Shown here piece by piece: positions 1 to 9,309 of a DNA stretch of 64,000 nucleotides. The position numbers and the translations under genes are program-made. The first letter of the stretch is position 1. Each line of letters opens with the position of its first letter. Below the pieces are notes generated by a model. It was not told the origin of the DNA. It did not search any database and saw only the letters and a program-made list of their open reading frames with translations. The stretch is from MWBF01 sp040772005. GTDB lineage: Bacteria > Chloroflexota > Anaerolineae > CG2-30-64-16. The stretch is from positions 434,001-498,000 of the forward strand of contig JAXGYZ010000003.1 of the NCBI GenBank assembly GCA_040772005.1, in the 5' to 3' direction.

Positions 1-3000
1 GCGGACGGTCGCGGCCCAGGTGACGTTCCGCTTGAACCAGTCGCTGCCGAAGGCGAGGCTGCCGACCGTGATGGTCAGGTCCGGGACGTTGTCGATCGTG
101 ACGCTGATGGTGTCGGTGGCCGTCTGCCCACCGGTCGCGGTGGCTGTTGCGCTGAGCGTGTAGACGCCATCCAACACACCTGCCAGGTTCCAGGTGGCTG
201 ACCAGCCGTCGGCCACGTTGTCAACCGCGCTGAAGACCGTGTTGGCGAGCAGGTCGCGCACGGCGAACGCGACCTGCGTCACGCCGGATGGAGAGGCGGC
301 ATCGGCCGTGATGGTCACGCTCGCACCGCTCACGGTCGCGGCGTCGAGCGGCGCGGTGATGGCGACGACCGGCGGGTCGGTGAGGTTATCCACGAGCACG
401 ACGATGTCTGCGCTGCCGGTCTGACCGAGCGTATTCGTTGCGCTGGCCGCGACCGTGTGGCTGCCGTCCGGCACGGCGGTCGAGTCCCACAAGACGGTCC
501 AGCCATCGCCGGCCGTCGTGTCCGTCCCGAGGAAGACGCCGTCTACCAAGAACTCCACGCTGTTTACCGGCGCGAGGCTCCTGACGTCCACCTGGATCGT
601 GACGGCGCCGGCGACCGTGTCGCCTTCGTGCGGTGTGATGAAGGAGACGGCCGGGCCGATACACAGGTGGCCGTTGTTATACTGGTCCAGGAGCGCAGCC
701 AGCTCCAGCGCGTACGCGTAGTCTGCACCGAGCGGCTTGGTCCAGGTGTCCAGGAACGGGCCGGTGGCGTCGAAGTCGTACCTGTCGAGCAGCGTTTCCG
801 CCTCGAGGGCCGCGTCCGTCGCAGCGTCGCAGGTGCGCGCGCCCGCGATGAAGTTCGCCTGGGCCGCCAGCAGATGTTTCGCCAGGGTGTATGCCGCATC
901 CGAGTTGCGGTTCGCGCCGTCTGCGAAGTCGAGGCCGGAGAGGATGCTGACGCCCAGCTCGCAGCTATCGATGGGGAAGATGAAGGTGTCGGGCAGGATG
1001 TCGTCCCAGGTGACGCCGCCGCCGACGGCCGGGTTCAGGACGTCATCCAGCAGCCAGAAGCCCGCCTGCCAGCCGCCGTTCGCCAGGGCGATGGCCGCCT
1101 GGTTGCCCCCGCTGCACGTGCTCCAGTTCTTCCAGTAGCCGGGCGTGCGCGGTTCGCCCTGGCCGTGCGTGTTGTCCACCTGGAAGAGCAACGTGCCGCC
1201 GTCGAGCAGCAGGCCCAGCGGCGTACTTGCGCCGAAGTCTACGCAGCGATGGCCGAAGTCCTGCGGCGGCACATCATCTGCGTTCGGGTTGTAGGGGGTC
1301 AGGCTGGTGTCTGCCACGCCGTCGCCGTTCGTATCGACCTGCCAGTAGGGCGTCCAGCAGGCCGGGATGTTCTCCTCGCAGAGCGTATAGGTTGCGTACC
1401 GGTCGAGGTTCGCGTTGGCGAAGTCCAGCACGCCGTCGAGATCGCCGGCGGTGTTGGCGGTGGCGAGCTGCGCGCCGCCGAAGCCGTCCGGTCCGGCCCA
1501 CAGGCTGAAGGTCCAGGATTGGGCCGGGTTGACCGCGCCGTTGGTCAACTTGAGGACGTTCACCCGGCTGCCGACGCGACAGGCGGCGCTGGCCGACCGG
1601 TCGATGCGCTGCGCCTGGCCGGGCGCGCCGCCGTAGGTGGCGTAGGCATTGACCGTGTTATCGGCGGTCGCCTGGCCGATGAAGGGGCCGGGGAGCGTCA
1701 CGTCGAAGCTCCGGCTCGCGCCTGCAGCGAGGGTGAAGGCGCCGATGCCGTCGTCCGCAGTGATGGTCAGGTCAGTCGCGCCGTCGTTGTGGAAGGTCAC
1801 GATGAAGTGCGCAGGGCCTTCCTGGGGGACAGGCTCCGTGCTGACACACGCTTTCGTGACCGTGAAGCTCGGTCGGGCGCCGTAGTAGTTGGCCGCGTCG
1901 CTGTCGGTTGCGGTCTCGAAGCCCGCGCCGTCGGCCATGCTGCCGGTGGCCGTGGCTGTGTCGGTCTGCACCCCGTCGTGCCACGGCAGCGTGCCATAGC
2001 AGGTGAAAGAGGCTGCCGGCGCGAGGCTGGCCGGGATGAGGCAGGGCGCAGTCAATGCCTCGTTCGCAAAGAACTGCGCGATGGCCGGCAGGTCGGTCAG
2101 CGTAAGCTGGCTCAGCGCGACCGGGCCGGTGTTGGTCACGACGAACTTGAACAGCGGATCGGCGGCGAGGTGCGGGCCGGTGGGCACATCTGCATCCTGC
2201 CAGGCGGCACCGTCCCAGACGTACTTCTCGACATCAATCAGTGGGTCGACATCGGTGAATCTCACCGTCGCGTCGTCGGAGGCTGTGTCCGAGTTGCCGT
2301 CGTCGTCGGCTGCGACCGCGGTCGCGGTGTCCTCGTGGGAGATGCCGCTCTCGAAGTCGCCGCTGACGAGGACGGTGAAGATGCAGGTGTAGGTCTGACC
2401 GTGCGTGAGGACCGTGCCGACGGCGGACGGGCAGAAGATCGCCAGGTCGAAGTCGGTGTCGGTCAGTGCCGTGATCGTAGCGGGCTCGGGGCTGTTGTTC
2501 GTCACCACGATGGTGAACTCGACGTTGCCGCCGGTTTCGGGAACCACGGCCGGGCTCGCATCCTTCGTGATGGTGATATCGGGCAGGGTGTCGGTGACGG
2601 TGACCTCGGCGCTCGCGGTCGCGGTGGCCTCGTTGCCGTCATCGTCGACCGCCTTGGCCGTGACCGTGTTGGGATAGGTGCCGTCATCGGTGTACGTCCA
2701 CTTGCCGGTCAGGGCGGCCGTCGATTCGCCGGGGGCGAGCGTGACGTCGGCGGGCAGGATGATCGCGCCGATGACCGAGTCGGTCACGCCGGTGACCGTG
2801 ACCGGCACCGCGCCGTCGTTGGTCACGACGTAGGTGAAGGTGAACTCGCCGCCCGGCTCGGGCCGGGTGAGCGGGGCCGCGACCTTGGTGACCGAGATGA
2901 CCGGCAGGGTGTCGGTGACGGTGACCTCGGCGCTCGCGGTCGCGGTGGCCTCGTTGCCGTCATCGTCGACCGCCTTGGCCGTGACCGTGTTGGGATAGGT

Positions 3001-6000
3001 GCCGTCATCGGTGTACGTCCACTTGCCGGTCAGGGCGGCCGTCGATTCGCCGGGGGCGAGCGTGACGTCGGCGGGCAGGGTGATGGCGCCGATGACCGAG
3101 TCGGTCACACTGGTGACCGTGACAGGCACCGTGCCGGCGTTGGTCACGACGTAGGTGAAGGTGAACTCGCCGCCGGGTTCGGGCCGGGTGAGCGGGGCCG
3201 CGACCTTGGTCACCGAGATGACCGGCAGGGTGTCGGTGACGGTGACCTCGGCGCTCGCGGTCGCGGTGGCCTCGTTGCCGTCATCGTCGACCGCCTTGGC
3301 CGTGACCGTGTTGGGATAGGTGCCGTCATCGGTGTACGTCCACTTGCCGGTCAGGGCGGCCGTCGATTCGCCGGGGGCGAGCGTGACGTCGGCGGGCAGG
3401 ATGATCGCGCCGATGACCGAGTCGGTCACGCCGGTGACCGTGACCGGGACCGCGCCGTCGTTGGTCACGACGTAGGTGAAGGTGAACTCGCCGCCCGGCT
3501 CGGGCCGGGTGAGCGGGGCCGCGACCTTGGTCACCGAGATGACCGGCAGGGTGTCGGTGACGGTGACCTCGGCGCTCGCGGTCGCGGTGGCCTCGTTGCC
3601 GTCATCGTCGACCGCCTTGGCCGTGACCGTGTTGGGATAGGTGCCGTCATCGGTGTACGTCCACTTGCCGGTCAGGGCGGCCGTCGATTCGCCGGGGGCG
3701 AGCGTCACGTCGGCGGGCAGGGTGATCGCGCCGATGACCGAGTCGGTGACGCCGGTGACCGTGACCGGCACCGCGCCGTCGTTGGTCACGACGTAGGTGA
3801 AGGTGAACTCGCCGCCCGGCTCGGGCCGGGTGAGCGGGGCCGCGACCTTGGTGACCGAGATGACCGGCAGGACATCGACATAAGTGACGGTCGCGTCGTC
3901 TGTGTCGCTGACCGTGACGCCGTTGCCCGTGGCGGTCGCGGTGAATACGTCCATGTGCGCGCCCCCATACTGGCCGGGCGGGACGGCGAAGGTGGCCGCG
4001 AAGGAGCACGAGTCTCCGGCGGCCAGCACCTTGCCCACCTGGCAGTCGGCATCGCCGGCCAGCGGGCCGAACTTATCGTCGGACAGGGCGGTGAGGGTGG
4101 CAGGCACATTGCCCGTGTTGGCGACGGCGAAGGTGAAGGTCACATCGCCGCCCGTCTCGGGGATGGACGTGGGGTTCGCGGTCTTGGTCACCTCGATGCG
4201 CGGCGCAGGCAGCCAGAACCCTGCGTCGATCGTGCGGAGGATCTCCCCGGCGGTCCAGGGGAACACGGCAGTCCGCCCCGTGAGGGGGTCGGCGTCGCTG
4301 TCGAGCGCATCATCCGCGCCCTGGTCCTGCGGTGATGGGTCGCCGCTCGCGGGCTTCGTGAACTCGACGATGTAGCTGCCGGTGTCCAGCCCGGTGAATG
4401 CGTAGTAGCCGTCGGCGCCGGTGGTGGTGGTTCCGAGGAGCAGCGTGCCGGCGCTGTCGTACAGCTTTACGGTGACGCCGGGGATGCCGGCCTCGCCCGC
4501 GTCCTGGATGCCGTCCTTATCGAAGTCGTTCCACACGAAATCGCCGATGCCGCCGAGCGGCGTCCGGTCCTCGAATGGAATCGTGACGCCGACTGCGGTG
4601 GCCGAGCCCGTGTTGACGATCTCGTTGGTGCTTTCCGGCAGGGGGTTTTGCAGGATGACGCGGAACGTGACCGTAATCGAGCCGCCGACGGGAATCGTCC
4701 CAACGTTCGTGCCGCCCTCGTCCAGCGGGAAGGCCGTGGCGGGTGCGGTGTTGTCGGGGATCGGCGTAGCGCCGTTGTACGTGGTGTTCGCCACGTAGGT
4801 CGTCTCGGCGGGGAGGCTGTCGAGCAGGATGACGTCGGGCACGGGCGCACGGCTGATGTTGTTGATGACGACCGTGTACTCGAGCTCGTCGCCTGCGGTG
4901 ATGAACCCGTCATCATCGTTGTCCGCATAGAGCGTGCCGTTCTTGCCATCGCTGAACAGCGGGCAGGGCGGCACCGACGTGCCGACGTCGAGGCCGGGCG
5001 CGATATCGCTGGCCGTGAGCGGGTCCTGGCCCCAGGCCGCGGCCAGCTTGACGCCGGCTGCCAGCACGTATACCAGCATGCCGCTCTGGTTGCGGTCGAG
5101 CGTATCGTAAATTTTGGCCTGGTCCAGCTCGCGCAGGCTGTACGCGGTGTTGTAACGGTTGCCGTTCGGGTCGATATTGGGGCCGGTCGCAGGGTCGGCA
5201 TCGAAGTCGGCGTAGACCATGACAGCTGTGTTGCGGTTGCCGATGGGCGTCACCCAGACCGGGTTGCCGTTTTGCGTCGGGCTGGCCGTCGAGGTGGGGT
5301 CGCGGCCGATGCCCAGGCCGATGAGCACCTGCGGGGTGAGCGAGCCCTGCGGGATGAGCGAGAAGCCCCAGTCCCATGCCTGGTTCTTGGCGTAATCCGC
5401 GCTCGTGGAATCGGTCGTGGAGAAGGCGTAGAAGGCTGCTCCGGCCGTATAGAAGTGCGCCGGGGTGTTGGCCGGCAGCACCTGCTTGAGATAGCCGCCC
5501 GCGGGAACCGTGAGGTTGGAGGTCGTCAGGTTGCCCGAGACGCGGCGCTCGTAGGTCACGGTCAAGCTGGTCGTGCCCGGGTTGTAGAGCCAGACCGTCG
5601 TGCCGACCGTCGCGGTCGAAACGGGCGTGTAGTAGCTGTTGGTCCACAGGCTGACCGGCAGCAGCGCGGAGTCGCGACTTTCATATGCGGACCCGCGGTC
5701 GCCGGTCAGGATATCCACCTGGACGGGCTTATCGGAGACGACCCGCGCGCCGACGTTGACGCCGCCGTTGACGAAGCGGCTCTCGCCCTCGGCCAGGGTG
5801 ACGCCGTTTGCATCGTTGGCGTCGGTGAAGTCCCCATCCGCGTTCGTATCGACGCTGACCGTCGCACCGTCCTGCCCGGCCATGATGGCGAGGCCGGTGT
5901 ACGAGAACATCTGGTAGTCGGTGGCATCGGGGATGTTCTCGCCCACGGGTGCGCGGTAGAGCGTGCCCCAGTTGGCCGTGTCGTACGCCTCGACCGAACC

Positions 6001-6579
6001 GGCCAGCAGCGTGTTCGAGCCGGCGGCCCAGCCGGTGCGCGTCACTGCGATGTTCTTGGTGACGGCGATCTTGTCGCGGCCATCGAAGTCGATGACGGCC
6101 TGCTGCGTGGCCGTGTTGACGGCGTTGTTGAGGATGATGACAGTGCCTGCGTTGATGACGTCGGAGGGGACGCCCGGTGGGGCGCCGTTGGCCGGATCGG
6201 CGTCACCCCATATCTGCGTGCCTCCCGGATTGACTGCGCTGTAGAGGTTGCCGGGGTTGGAGATATCGTACTCGTAGCCGTTCTCCCACTGGTCGTAGTA
6301 CACGATCGTGTTGGCCGCAACAGCCGCGAGCGATATGTAGGTGGTCATCGGGTTCGCGGGGTCGGTGCTGACGTTGCCGGCATCGATGGCCTTGAGACCG
6401 GCAAGCAGTTGGTCTTCGGGGAAGGGCACGTAGAAGGTCTGCACGGCCGGAGGCTTGCCGGCGGCGGCCAGTGGCTGGGGTGCGAGGGCCAGTAGCACGG
6501 CCAACGTGACGGCTGTGGCCAGGAGGACGCGTCCCGCGCCGCGGGGCCTGCGGCACTGCAGAATGGAACCGGTCTTCAT
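1..6579 (-). CDS. Giant secreted DUF11/SdrD-type repeat surface protein (partial, C-terminus beyond left edge)
   Basis: At least 2193 codons are open with no stop before position 1, so the C-terminus lies outside the window. The start ATG (6577-6579) follows AAAGGAG. Residues 1-38 look like a signal peptide (hydrophobic core VLLATAVTLAVLLALA, then AAAG). Next comes an N-terminal region containing YYDQWENGYEYD. A DUF11-like domain lies around residues 570-680, then an SdrD B-like domain (GIGDFVWNDFDKDGIQD) near 680-790. Four 107-residue Ig-like/DUF11-like repeats follow at about 905-1332 (each with PEPGGEFTFTYVVTN). Further on are a TPGYWKNW motif near 1810 and at least two Big_7-like Ig repeats (VEFLVDGVFLGTD) near the edge. 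The architecture suggests an extracellular stalk or adhesin; no catalytic motif is visible. The long plus-strand ORFs opposite it are shadows. Confidence 0.88.
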   Translation of the reverse strand, partial: MKTGSILQCRRPRGAGRVLLATAVTLAVLLALAPQPLAAAGKPPAVQTFYVPFPEDQLLAGLKAIDAGNVSTDPANPMTTYISLAAVAANTIVYYDQWENGYEYDISNPGNLYSAVNPGGTQIWGDADPANGAPPGVPSDVINAGTVIILNNAVNTATQQAVIDFDGRDKIAVTKNIAVTRTGWAAGSNTLLAGSVEAYDTANWGTLYRAPVGENIPDATDYQMFSYTGLAIMAGQDGATVSVDTNADGDFTDANDANGVTLAEGESRFVNGGVNVGARVVSDKPVQVDILTGDRGSAYESRDSALLPVSLWTNSYYTPVSTATVGTTVWLYNPGTTSLTVTYERRVSGNLTTSNLTVPAGGYLKQVLPANTPAHFYTAGAAFYAFSTTDSTSADYAKNQAWDWGFSLIPQGSLTPQVLIGLGIGRDPTSTASPTQNGNPVWVTPIGNRNTAVMVYADFDADPATGPNIDPNGNRYNTAYSLRELDQAKIYDTLDRNQSGMLVYVLAAGVKLAAAWGQDPLTASDIAPGLDVGTSVPPCPLFSDGKNGTLYADNDDDGFITAGDELEYTVVINNISRAPVPDVILLDSLPAETTYVANTTYNGATPIPDNTAPATAFPLDEGGTNVGTIPVGGSITVTFRVILQNPLPESTNEIVNTGSATAVGVTIPFEDRTPLGGIGDFVWNDFDKDGIQDAGEAGIPGVTVKLYDSAGTLLLGTTTTGADGYYAFTGLDTGSYIVEFTKPASGDPSPQDQGADDALDSDADPLTGRTAVFPWTAGEILRTIDAGFWLPAPRIEVTKTANPTSIPETGGDVTFTFAVANTGNVPATLTALSDDKFGPLAGDADCQVGKVLAAGDSCSFAATFAVPPGQYGGAHMDVFTATATGNGVTVSDTDDATVTYVDVLPVISVTKVAAPLTRPEPGGEFTFTYVVTNDGAVPVTVTGVTDSVIGAITLPADVTLAPGESTAALTGKWTYTDDGTYPNTVTAKAVDDDGNEATATASAEVTVTDTLPVISVTKVAAPLTRPEPGGEFTFTYVVTNDGAVPVTVTGVTDSVIGAIILPADVTLAPGESTAALTGKWTYTDDGTYPNTVTAKAVDDDGNEATATASAEVTVTDTLPVISVTKVAAPLTRPEPGGEFTFTYVVTNAGTVPVTVTSVTDSVIGAITLPADVTLAPGESTAALTGKWTYTDDGTYPNTVTAKAVDDDGNEATATASAEVTVTDTLPVISVTKVAAPLTRPEPGGEFTFTYVVTNDGAVPVTVTGVTDSVIGAIILPADVTLAPGESTAALTGKWTYTDDGTYPNTVTAKAVDDDGNEATATASAEVTVTDTLPDITITKDASPAVVPETGGNVEFTIVVTNNSPEPATITALTDTDFDLAIFCPSAVGTVLTHGQTYTCIFTVLVSGDFESGISHEDTATAVAADDDGNSDTASDDATVRFTDVDPLIDVEKYVWDGAAWQDADVPTGPHLAADPLFKFVVTNTGPVALSQLTLTDLPAIAQFFANEALTAPCLIPASLAPAASFTCYGTLPWHDGVQTDTATATGSMADGAGFETATDSDAANYYGARPSFTVTKACVSTEPVPQEGPAHFIVTFHNDGATDLTITADDGIGAFTLAAGASRSFDVTLPGPFIGQATADNTVNAYATYGGAPGQAQRIDRSASAACRVGSRVNVLKLTNGAVNPAQSWTFSLWAGPDGFGGAQLATANTAGDLDGVLDFANANLDRYATYTLCEENIPACWTPYWQVDTNGDGVADTSLTPYNPNADDVPPQDFGHRCVDFGASTPLGLLLDGGTLLFQVDNTHGQGEPRTPGYWKNWSTCSGGNQAAIALANGGWQAGFWLLDDVLNPAVGGGVTWDDILPDTFIFPIDSCELGVSILSGLDFADGANRNSDAAYTLAKHLLAAQANFIAGARTCDAATDAALEAETLLDRYDFDATGPFLDTWTKPLGADYAYALELAALLDQYNNGHLCIGPAVSFITPHEGDTVAGAVTIQVDVRSLAPVNSVEFLVDGVFLGTDTTAGDGWTVLWDSTAVPDGSHTVAASATNTLGQTGSADIVVLVDNLTDPPVVAITAPLDAATVSGASVTITADAASPSGVTQVAFAVRDLLANTVFSAVDNVADGWSATWNLAGVLDGVYTLSATATATGGQTATDTISVTIDNVPDLTITVGSLAFGSDWFKRNVTWAATVR
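2584..3867 (-). repeat. Four tandem 321-bp near-identical coding repeats
   Basis: Units run 2584-2904, 2905-3225, 3226-3546 and 3547-3867, each exactly 321 bp (107 codons), inside the giant surface-protein gene. They differ at only a handful of bases, e.g. two versions of the ILPADV/TLPADV codon and DGAV/AGTV. Near-identity at third codon positions points to recent duplication or gene conversion. Confidence 0.95.
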
Positions 6580-6640
6580 CTCAACTGCTCCTTTGCTACA
6601 TCACACTATGGGTCTCCCTGGGCTTGTGGTATTCAACGCA

Positions 6641-6669
6641 ATTATACGCCGGGCGAGGGGGAATAGCAA
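6641..6669 (-). promoter_or_regulatory. Promoter of the giant surface-protein gene
   Basis: On the minus strand, a -35 TTGCTA (6669-6664) and a perfect -10 TATAAT (6646-6641) are separated by 17 bp. The predicted start site lies about 55 nt upstream of the ATG at 6579. Confidence 0.7.
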
Positions 6670-6776
6670 GCGGTGTGGATTTTACAGCAAGAGTCGGAGC
6701 CTTCGATTGCGAGTGTCTTTTATTGGTTGTTAAATTCACCCGACGGCAGGTCGATTTTTTTTCCTGAGAGCTTTGC

Positions 6777-6806
6777 TTGACAATCCACCCTCATCTCTGG
6801 TAGACT
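6777..6806 (+). promoter_or_regulatory. Promoter of the lacI-family gene
   Basis: TTGACA at 6777-6782 and TAGACT at 6801-6806, spacer 18 bp. The putative operator at 6816-6833 lies just downstream, where a repressor would block promoter clearance. Confidence 0.65.
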
Positions 6807-6815
6807 ATGACCGGT

Positions 6816-6833
6816 TGCGCAAACGTTTGTTCA
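6816..6833. promoter_or_regulatory. LacI-family operator (imperfect), upstream of the regulator gene
   Basis: TGCGCAAACGTTTGTTCA carries the CAAACGTTTG core typical of LacI-family sites. It matches 16 of 18 bases of the perfect palindrome at 7960-7977. Its position between promoter and start codon suggests autoregulation. Confidence 0.75.
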
Positions 6834-6849
6834 TTCCGCCGGATCGAAT

Positions 6850-7926
6850 ATGAGCCCAGCCTCCATCGTCGATATCGCCCGCATCGCCCAGGTGTCGCCG
6901 TCGACAGTCTCCCGGGCCTTGCAGGATCACCCGCGCATCAGCCCGGAACGACGGGCTGAGATCCAGCGCATCGCCGAGGGGTTGGGCTACCGGCCGAATC
7001 AGATGGCGCGTGGGCTGGTGACAGGACGCTCTCGCACGCTGGGCGTGGTCGTGACGGATGTCACCGATCCGTATGTGGCCGAGGTGTTGAAGGGCGCGGA
7101 GGCTGCGGCGCGGGACTCGGGCTACGGGCTGCTGTTCGCCATGTCGAATCGGGACCCGGGCCAGGAGGTCGCCGCCGCGGAGACGCTGCTCGATCGTGAC
7201 GTGGACGGCCTGATTGTCATCTCCAGCCGCGTTCCGGCCCGCTACCGGGACCTGGTGCGCGGCGCGGACCGTGCCACAGGAGACCGTACGCCCATCGTAC
7301 TCGTCAACAACGAGCCGATCGGGCCAAGAATTTTCAGCGTGCGCATGGACAACATCGGCGGCGCGCGTACCGCGGTGGGCTACCTGCGCCAGCTCGGACA
7401 CGAGCGCATCGCATTCATCGCCGGGCCGGAGGGCGGGCGGAGCAACCGCGAGCGCCTGACAGGCTATCTTGAAGGGATCGCAGCCAATGGCCTCGGTTCC
7501 GCGCCTGAGCTGGTCGTCGCTGGGAGCGGGCTGCTTGAGGATGGTCCGCATGCATTGGCCACCCTGATGGCGTTGCCAGACCCGCCGACCGCGGTGCTGT
7601 GTTACAACGACCTGGCAGCCATCGGGCTGCTTTCTGCGGCCGCGCGGACCGGCATACGCGTGCCGGGTGAGCTGTCTGTGATGGGTTTCGATGACATCCC
7701 GCTGGCCGCGTATGCAGTGCCGCCGCTGACCACCCTGATGCAGCCGACGGGCGCGCTGGGCCGTGCGGCGGCGGAGAGCTGCCTGGCCGCGCTCCGCGGC
7801 GCACCCGTACCCGAAGTGATCCTGGAGGGGCGGCTGGTGGTGCGGAGCAGCGCCGGGCCTTTGGAGCACGAAGGCGCGAAGGGTTCGAAGGACGCGAAGG
7901 GCGAAGACCGCGAAGGGATGGCGTAA
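6850..7926 (+). CDS. LacI-family transcriptional regulator
   Basis: 358 residues. The N-terminal lacI helix-turn-helix (SIVDIARIAQVSPSTVSRAL, about residues 4-23) and hinge are followed by a periplasmic-binding-protein-like ligand domain (VVVTDVTDPYVAEVLKGAE; VMGFDDIPLAAYAVPPLTT). These are standard for sugar- or polyol-responsive LacI/GalR repressors. Operator-like palindromes lie directly upstream of this gene and between it and the inositol-3-phosphate synthase gene, so the likely target set is itself plus ino1; the effector is unknown. The last 20 or so residues (EHEGAKGSKDAKGEDREGMA) come from a simple GAAGG-rich DNA repeat and are probably an appended, non-functional tail. Confidence 0.93.
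   Translation: MSPASIVDIARIAQVSPSTVSRALQDHPRISPERRAEIQRIAEGLGYRPNQMARGLVTGRSRTLGVVVTDVTDPYVAEVLKGAEAAARDSGYGLLFAMSNRDPGQEVAAAETLLDRDVDGLIVISSRVPARYRDLVRGADRATGDRTPIVLVNNEPIGPRIFSVRMDNIGGARTAVGYLRQLGHERIAFIAGPEGGRSNRERLTGYLEGIAANGLGSAPELVVAGSGLLEDGPHALATLMALPDPPTAVLCYNDLAAIGLLSAAARTGIRVPGELSVMGFDDIPLAAYAVPPLTTLMQPTGALGRAAAESCLAALRGAPVPEVILEGRLVVRSSAGPLEHEGAKGSKDAKGEDREGMA
7868..7919 (+). repeat. GAAGG-rich simple repeat forming the C-terminal tail of the LacI gene
   Basis: About 52 bp of imperfect GCGAAGG(A/G) units encode the Gly/Lys/Asp/Glu tail beyond the conserved LacI fold. Similar purine-rich simple sequence occurs near 56030-56080. Confidence 0.6.
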
Positions 7927-7959
7927 GGGGTGCAAGGGGGGAATTGCGGATCGAATGTT

Positions 7960-7977
7960 TGCGCAAACGTTTGCGCA
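7960..7977. promoter_or_regulatory. LacI-family operator, perfect 18-bp palindrome upstream of ino1
   Basis: TGCGCAAACGTTTGCGCA is a perfect palindrome about 84 bp upstream of the ino1 start. It shares 16 of 18 bases with the site at 6816-6833, so the adjacent LacI protein probably controls both genes. I saw no convincing -35/-10 pair for ino1. Confidence 0.8.
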
Positions 7978-8060
7978 TGCACGGTGCTGCCAGAACCGAT
8001 TTCACCGACAGGCAGGCGGGCAACCCCGTCGCCTGAACCAACCTAAGGAGAACCGAGAAC

Positions 8061-9176
8061 ATGAAGCGCAAGATACGAGTCGCGATTGCGGGCGCGGGGA
8101 ACTGCGCCAGCAGCCTGATCCAGGGGGTGCATTACTATGCCGGCGCGAATCCCGCCGACAACATCCCCGGCTTGATGCACGTCGACCTGGGGGGCTACCA
8201 TATCAGCGACCTGGAGTTTGTGGCCGCCTTCGATGTGGATGCGGAGAAGGTGGGCAAGGACCTGGGGGAGGCCATCTTCTCCGGGCAGAACAACACCTAC
8301 CGCTTTGCCGCGGTGCCGGCATTGGGCGTGACGGTGCAGCGCGGGCCGACCCTGGATGGGCTGGGCAAGTATCTGCGCCGCGTCATCGATGAATCGGATG
8401 CCGAGCCGGTGGATGTGGCGCAGGCCCTGCGTGCGGCGAAAGCCGATGTGCTGATCAACTACCTGCCCGTCGGGAGCGAGGAAGGTGCGCGCTTCTATGC
8501 CGAGCAAGCGTTACAGGCCGGCGTCGGGTTCGTCAACTGCATCCCGGTCTTCATCGCCAACGATCCGGCATGGCAGAAGCGCTTCGAGGCCGCGCGATTG
8601 CCGATCGTGGGAGACGATATCAAGAGCCAGGTCGGCGCGACCATCACGCACAGGGTCCTGACCCGGCTGTTCGAGGATCGCGGCGTGCGGGTGGACCGGA
8701 CGTATCAGCTCAACTTCGGCGGCAACACGGATTTCATGGGCATGCTGGAGCGCGAGCGGCTGGAGAGCAAGAAGATCTCCAAGACGAACGCGGTTACCTC
8801 GCAGTTGACGGAGGAGATCGGGGCCGAGAACGTCCATGTCGGCCCCAGCGACTATGTGCCGTGGCTGACGGATCGCAAGTTCTGCGAGATTCGCATCGAG
8901 GGGACGACGTTTGGGGATGTGCCGCTGCTGATGACGGCGCACCTGGAAGTGTGGGACAGCCCGAACAGCGCCGGCGTCGTGATCGACGCGGTGCGGTGCG
9001 CGAAGCTGGCGCTCGACCGGGGGATCGGGGGGGCTTTGCTCGGCCCGTCCAGCTATTTCATGAAGAGCCCGCCGGAGCAGTACACCGACGACGTCTGCCG
9101 TCGCAAAGTGGAGGAGTTCATCCAGGCGAACGGGCATGCCGCGGCGGTGGAAGCGGTTGACGAGGCGGCTGCGTAG
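8061..9176 (+). CDS. ino1: Inositol-3-phosphate synthase
   Basis: 371 residues, close to the roughly 360-370 of actinobacterial-type Ino1. The family enzyme converts glucose 6-phosphate to 1D-myo-inositol 3-phosphate using NAD, the first step to inositol lipids and inositol thiols. The N-terminal GAGNCASSL is the Rossmann motif. GDDIKSQVGATITHR and LNFGGNTDFMG are the conserved active-site segments, and SKKISKTNAV supplies family lysines. The start ATG follows AAGGAGA at good spacing. It sits 134 bp after the LacI-family gene, with a perfect operator between them. In this organism it may feed phosphatidylinositol-type lipids or a compatible solute; that is inference. Confidence 0.95.
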   Translation: MKRKIRVAIAGAGNCASSLIQGVHYYAGANPADNIPGLMHVDLGGYHISDLEFVAAFDVDAEKVGKDLGEAIFSGQNNTYRFAAVPALGVTVQRGPTLDGLGKYLRRVIDESDAEPVDVAQALRAAKADVLINYLPVGSEEGARFYAEQALQAGVGFVNCIPVFIANDPAWQKRFEAARLPIVGDDIKSQVGATITHRVLTRLFEDRGVRVDRTYQLNFGGNTDFMGMLERERLESKKISKTNAVTSQLTEEIGAENVHVGPSDYVPWLTDRKFCEIRIEGTTFGDVPLLMTAHLEVWDSPNSAGVVIDAVRCAKLALDRGIGGALLGPSSYFMKSPPEQYTDDVCRRKVEEFIQANGHAAAVEAVDEAAA

Positions 9177-9188
9177 GCCACAGGCGAA

Positions 9189-9308
9189 CGCGGCCATCGC
9201 GAATAATCGAATGAGCCCGCGAATACACGAATGAGGGCCGCCGCGGCGGCCTGATTCGCTTATTCGTGGCGCGCCTGCAGGCGTATTCGCGTATTCGCGA
9301 TGGCCGCG
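9189..9308. repeat. MITE-like palindromic element, copy A (core form)
   Basis: About 120 bp, intergenic between ino1 and fabF. The ends CGCGGCCATCGCGAATA... and ...TATTCGCGATGGCCGCG are inverted repeats of each other. A second inverted pair (CGAATACACGAAT / ATTCGCTTATTCG) lies inside, around a GC-rich centre. It shares its termini with copies at 13273-13393, 36494-36620 and 60838-60969. No direct repeat was seen at its borders. Confidence 0.8.
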
Positions 9309-9309
9309 G

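Noticed and set aside
457..4335. 1292-residue plus-strand ORF opposite the giant surface protein
   Set aside because: It is Arg/Gly/Val/Asp-rich with repeats mirroring the 321-bp units and has no recognisable domain; the minus-strand frame gives signal peptide, DUF11 and SdrD-type domains.
9189..9308. Rho-independent terminator only
   Set aside because: The hairpin may terminate transcription, but the same nested sequence recurs at three other sites, two with direct-repeat flanks, so a repeat element explains it better.
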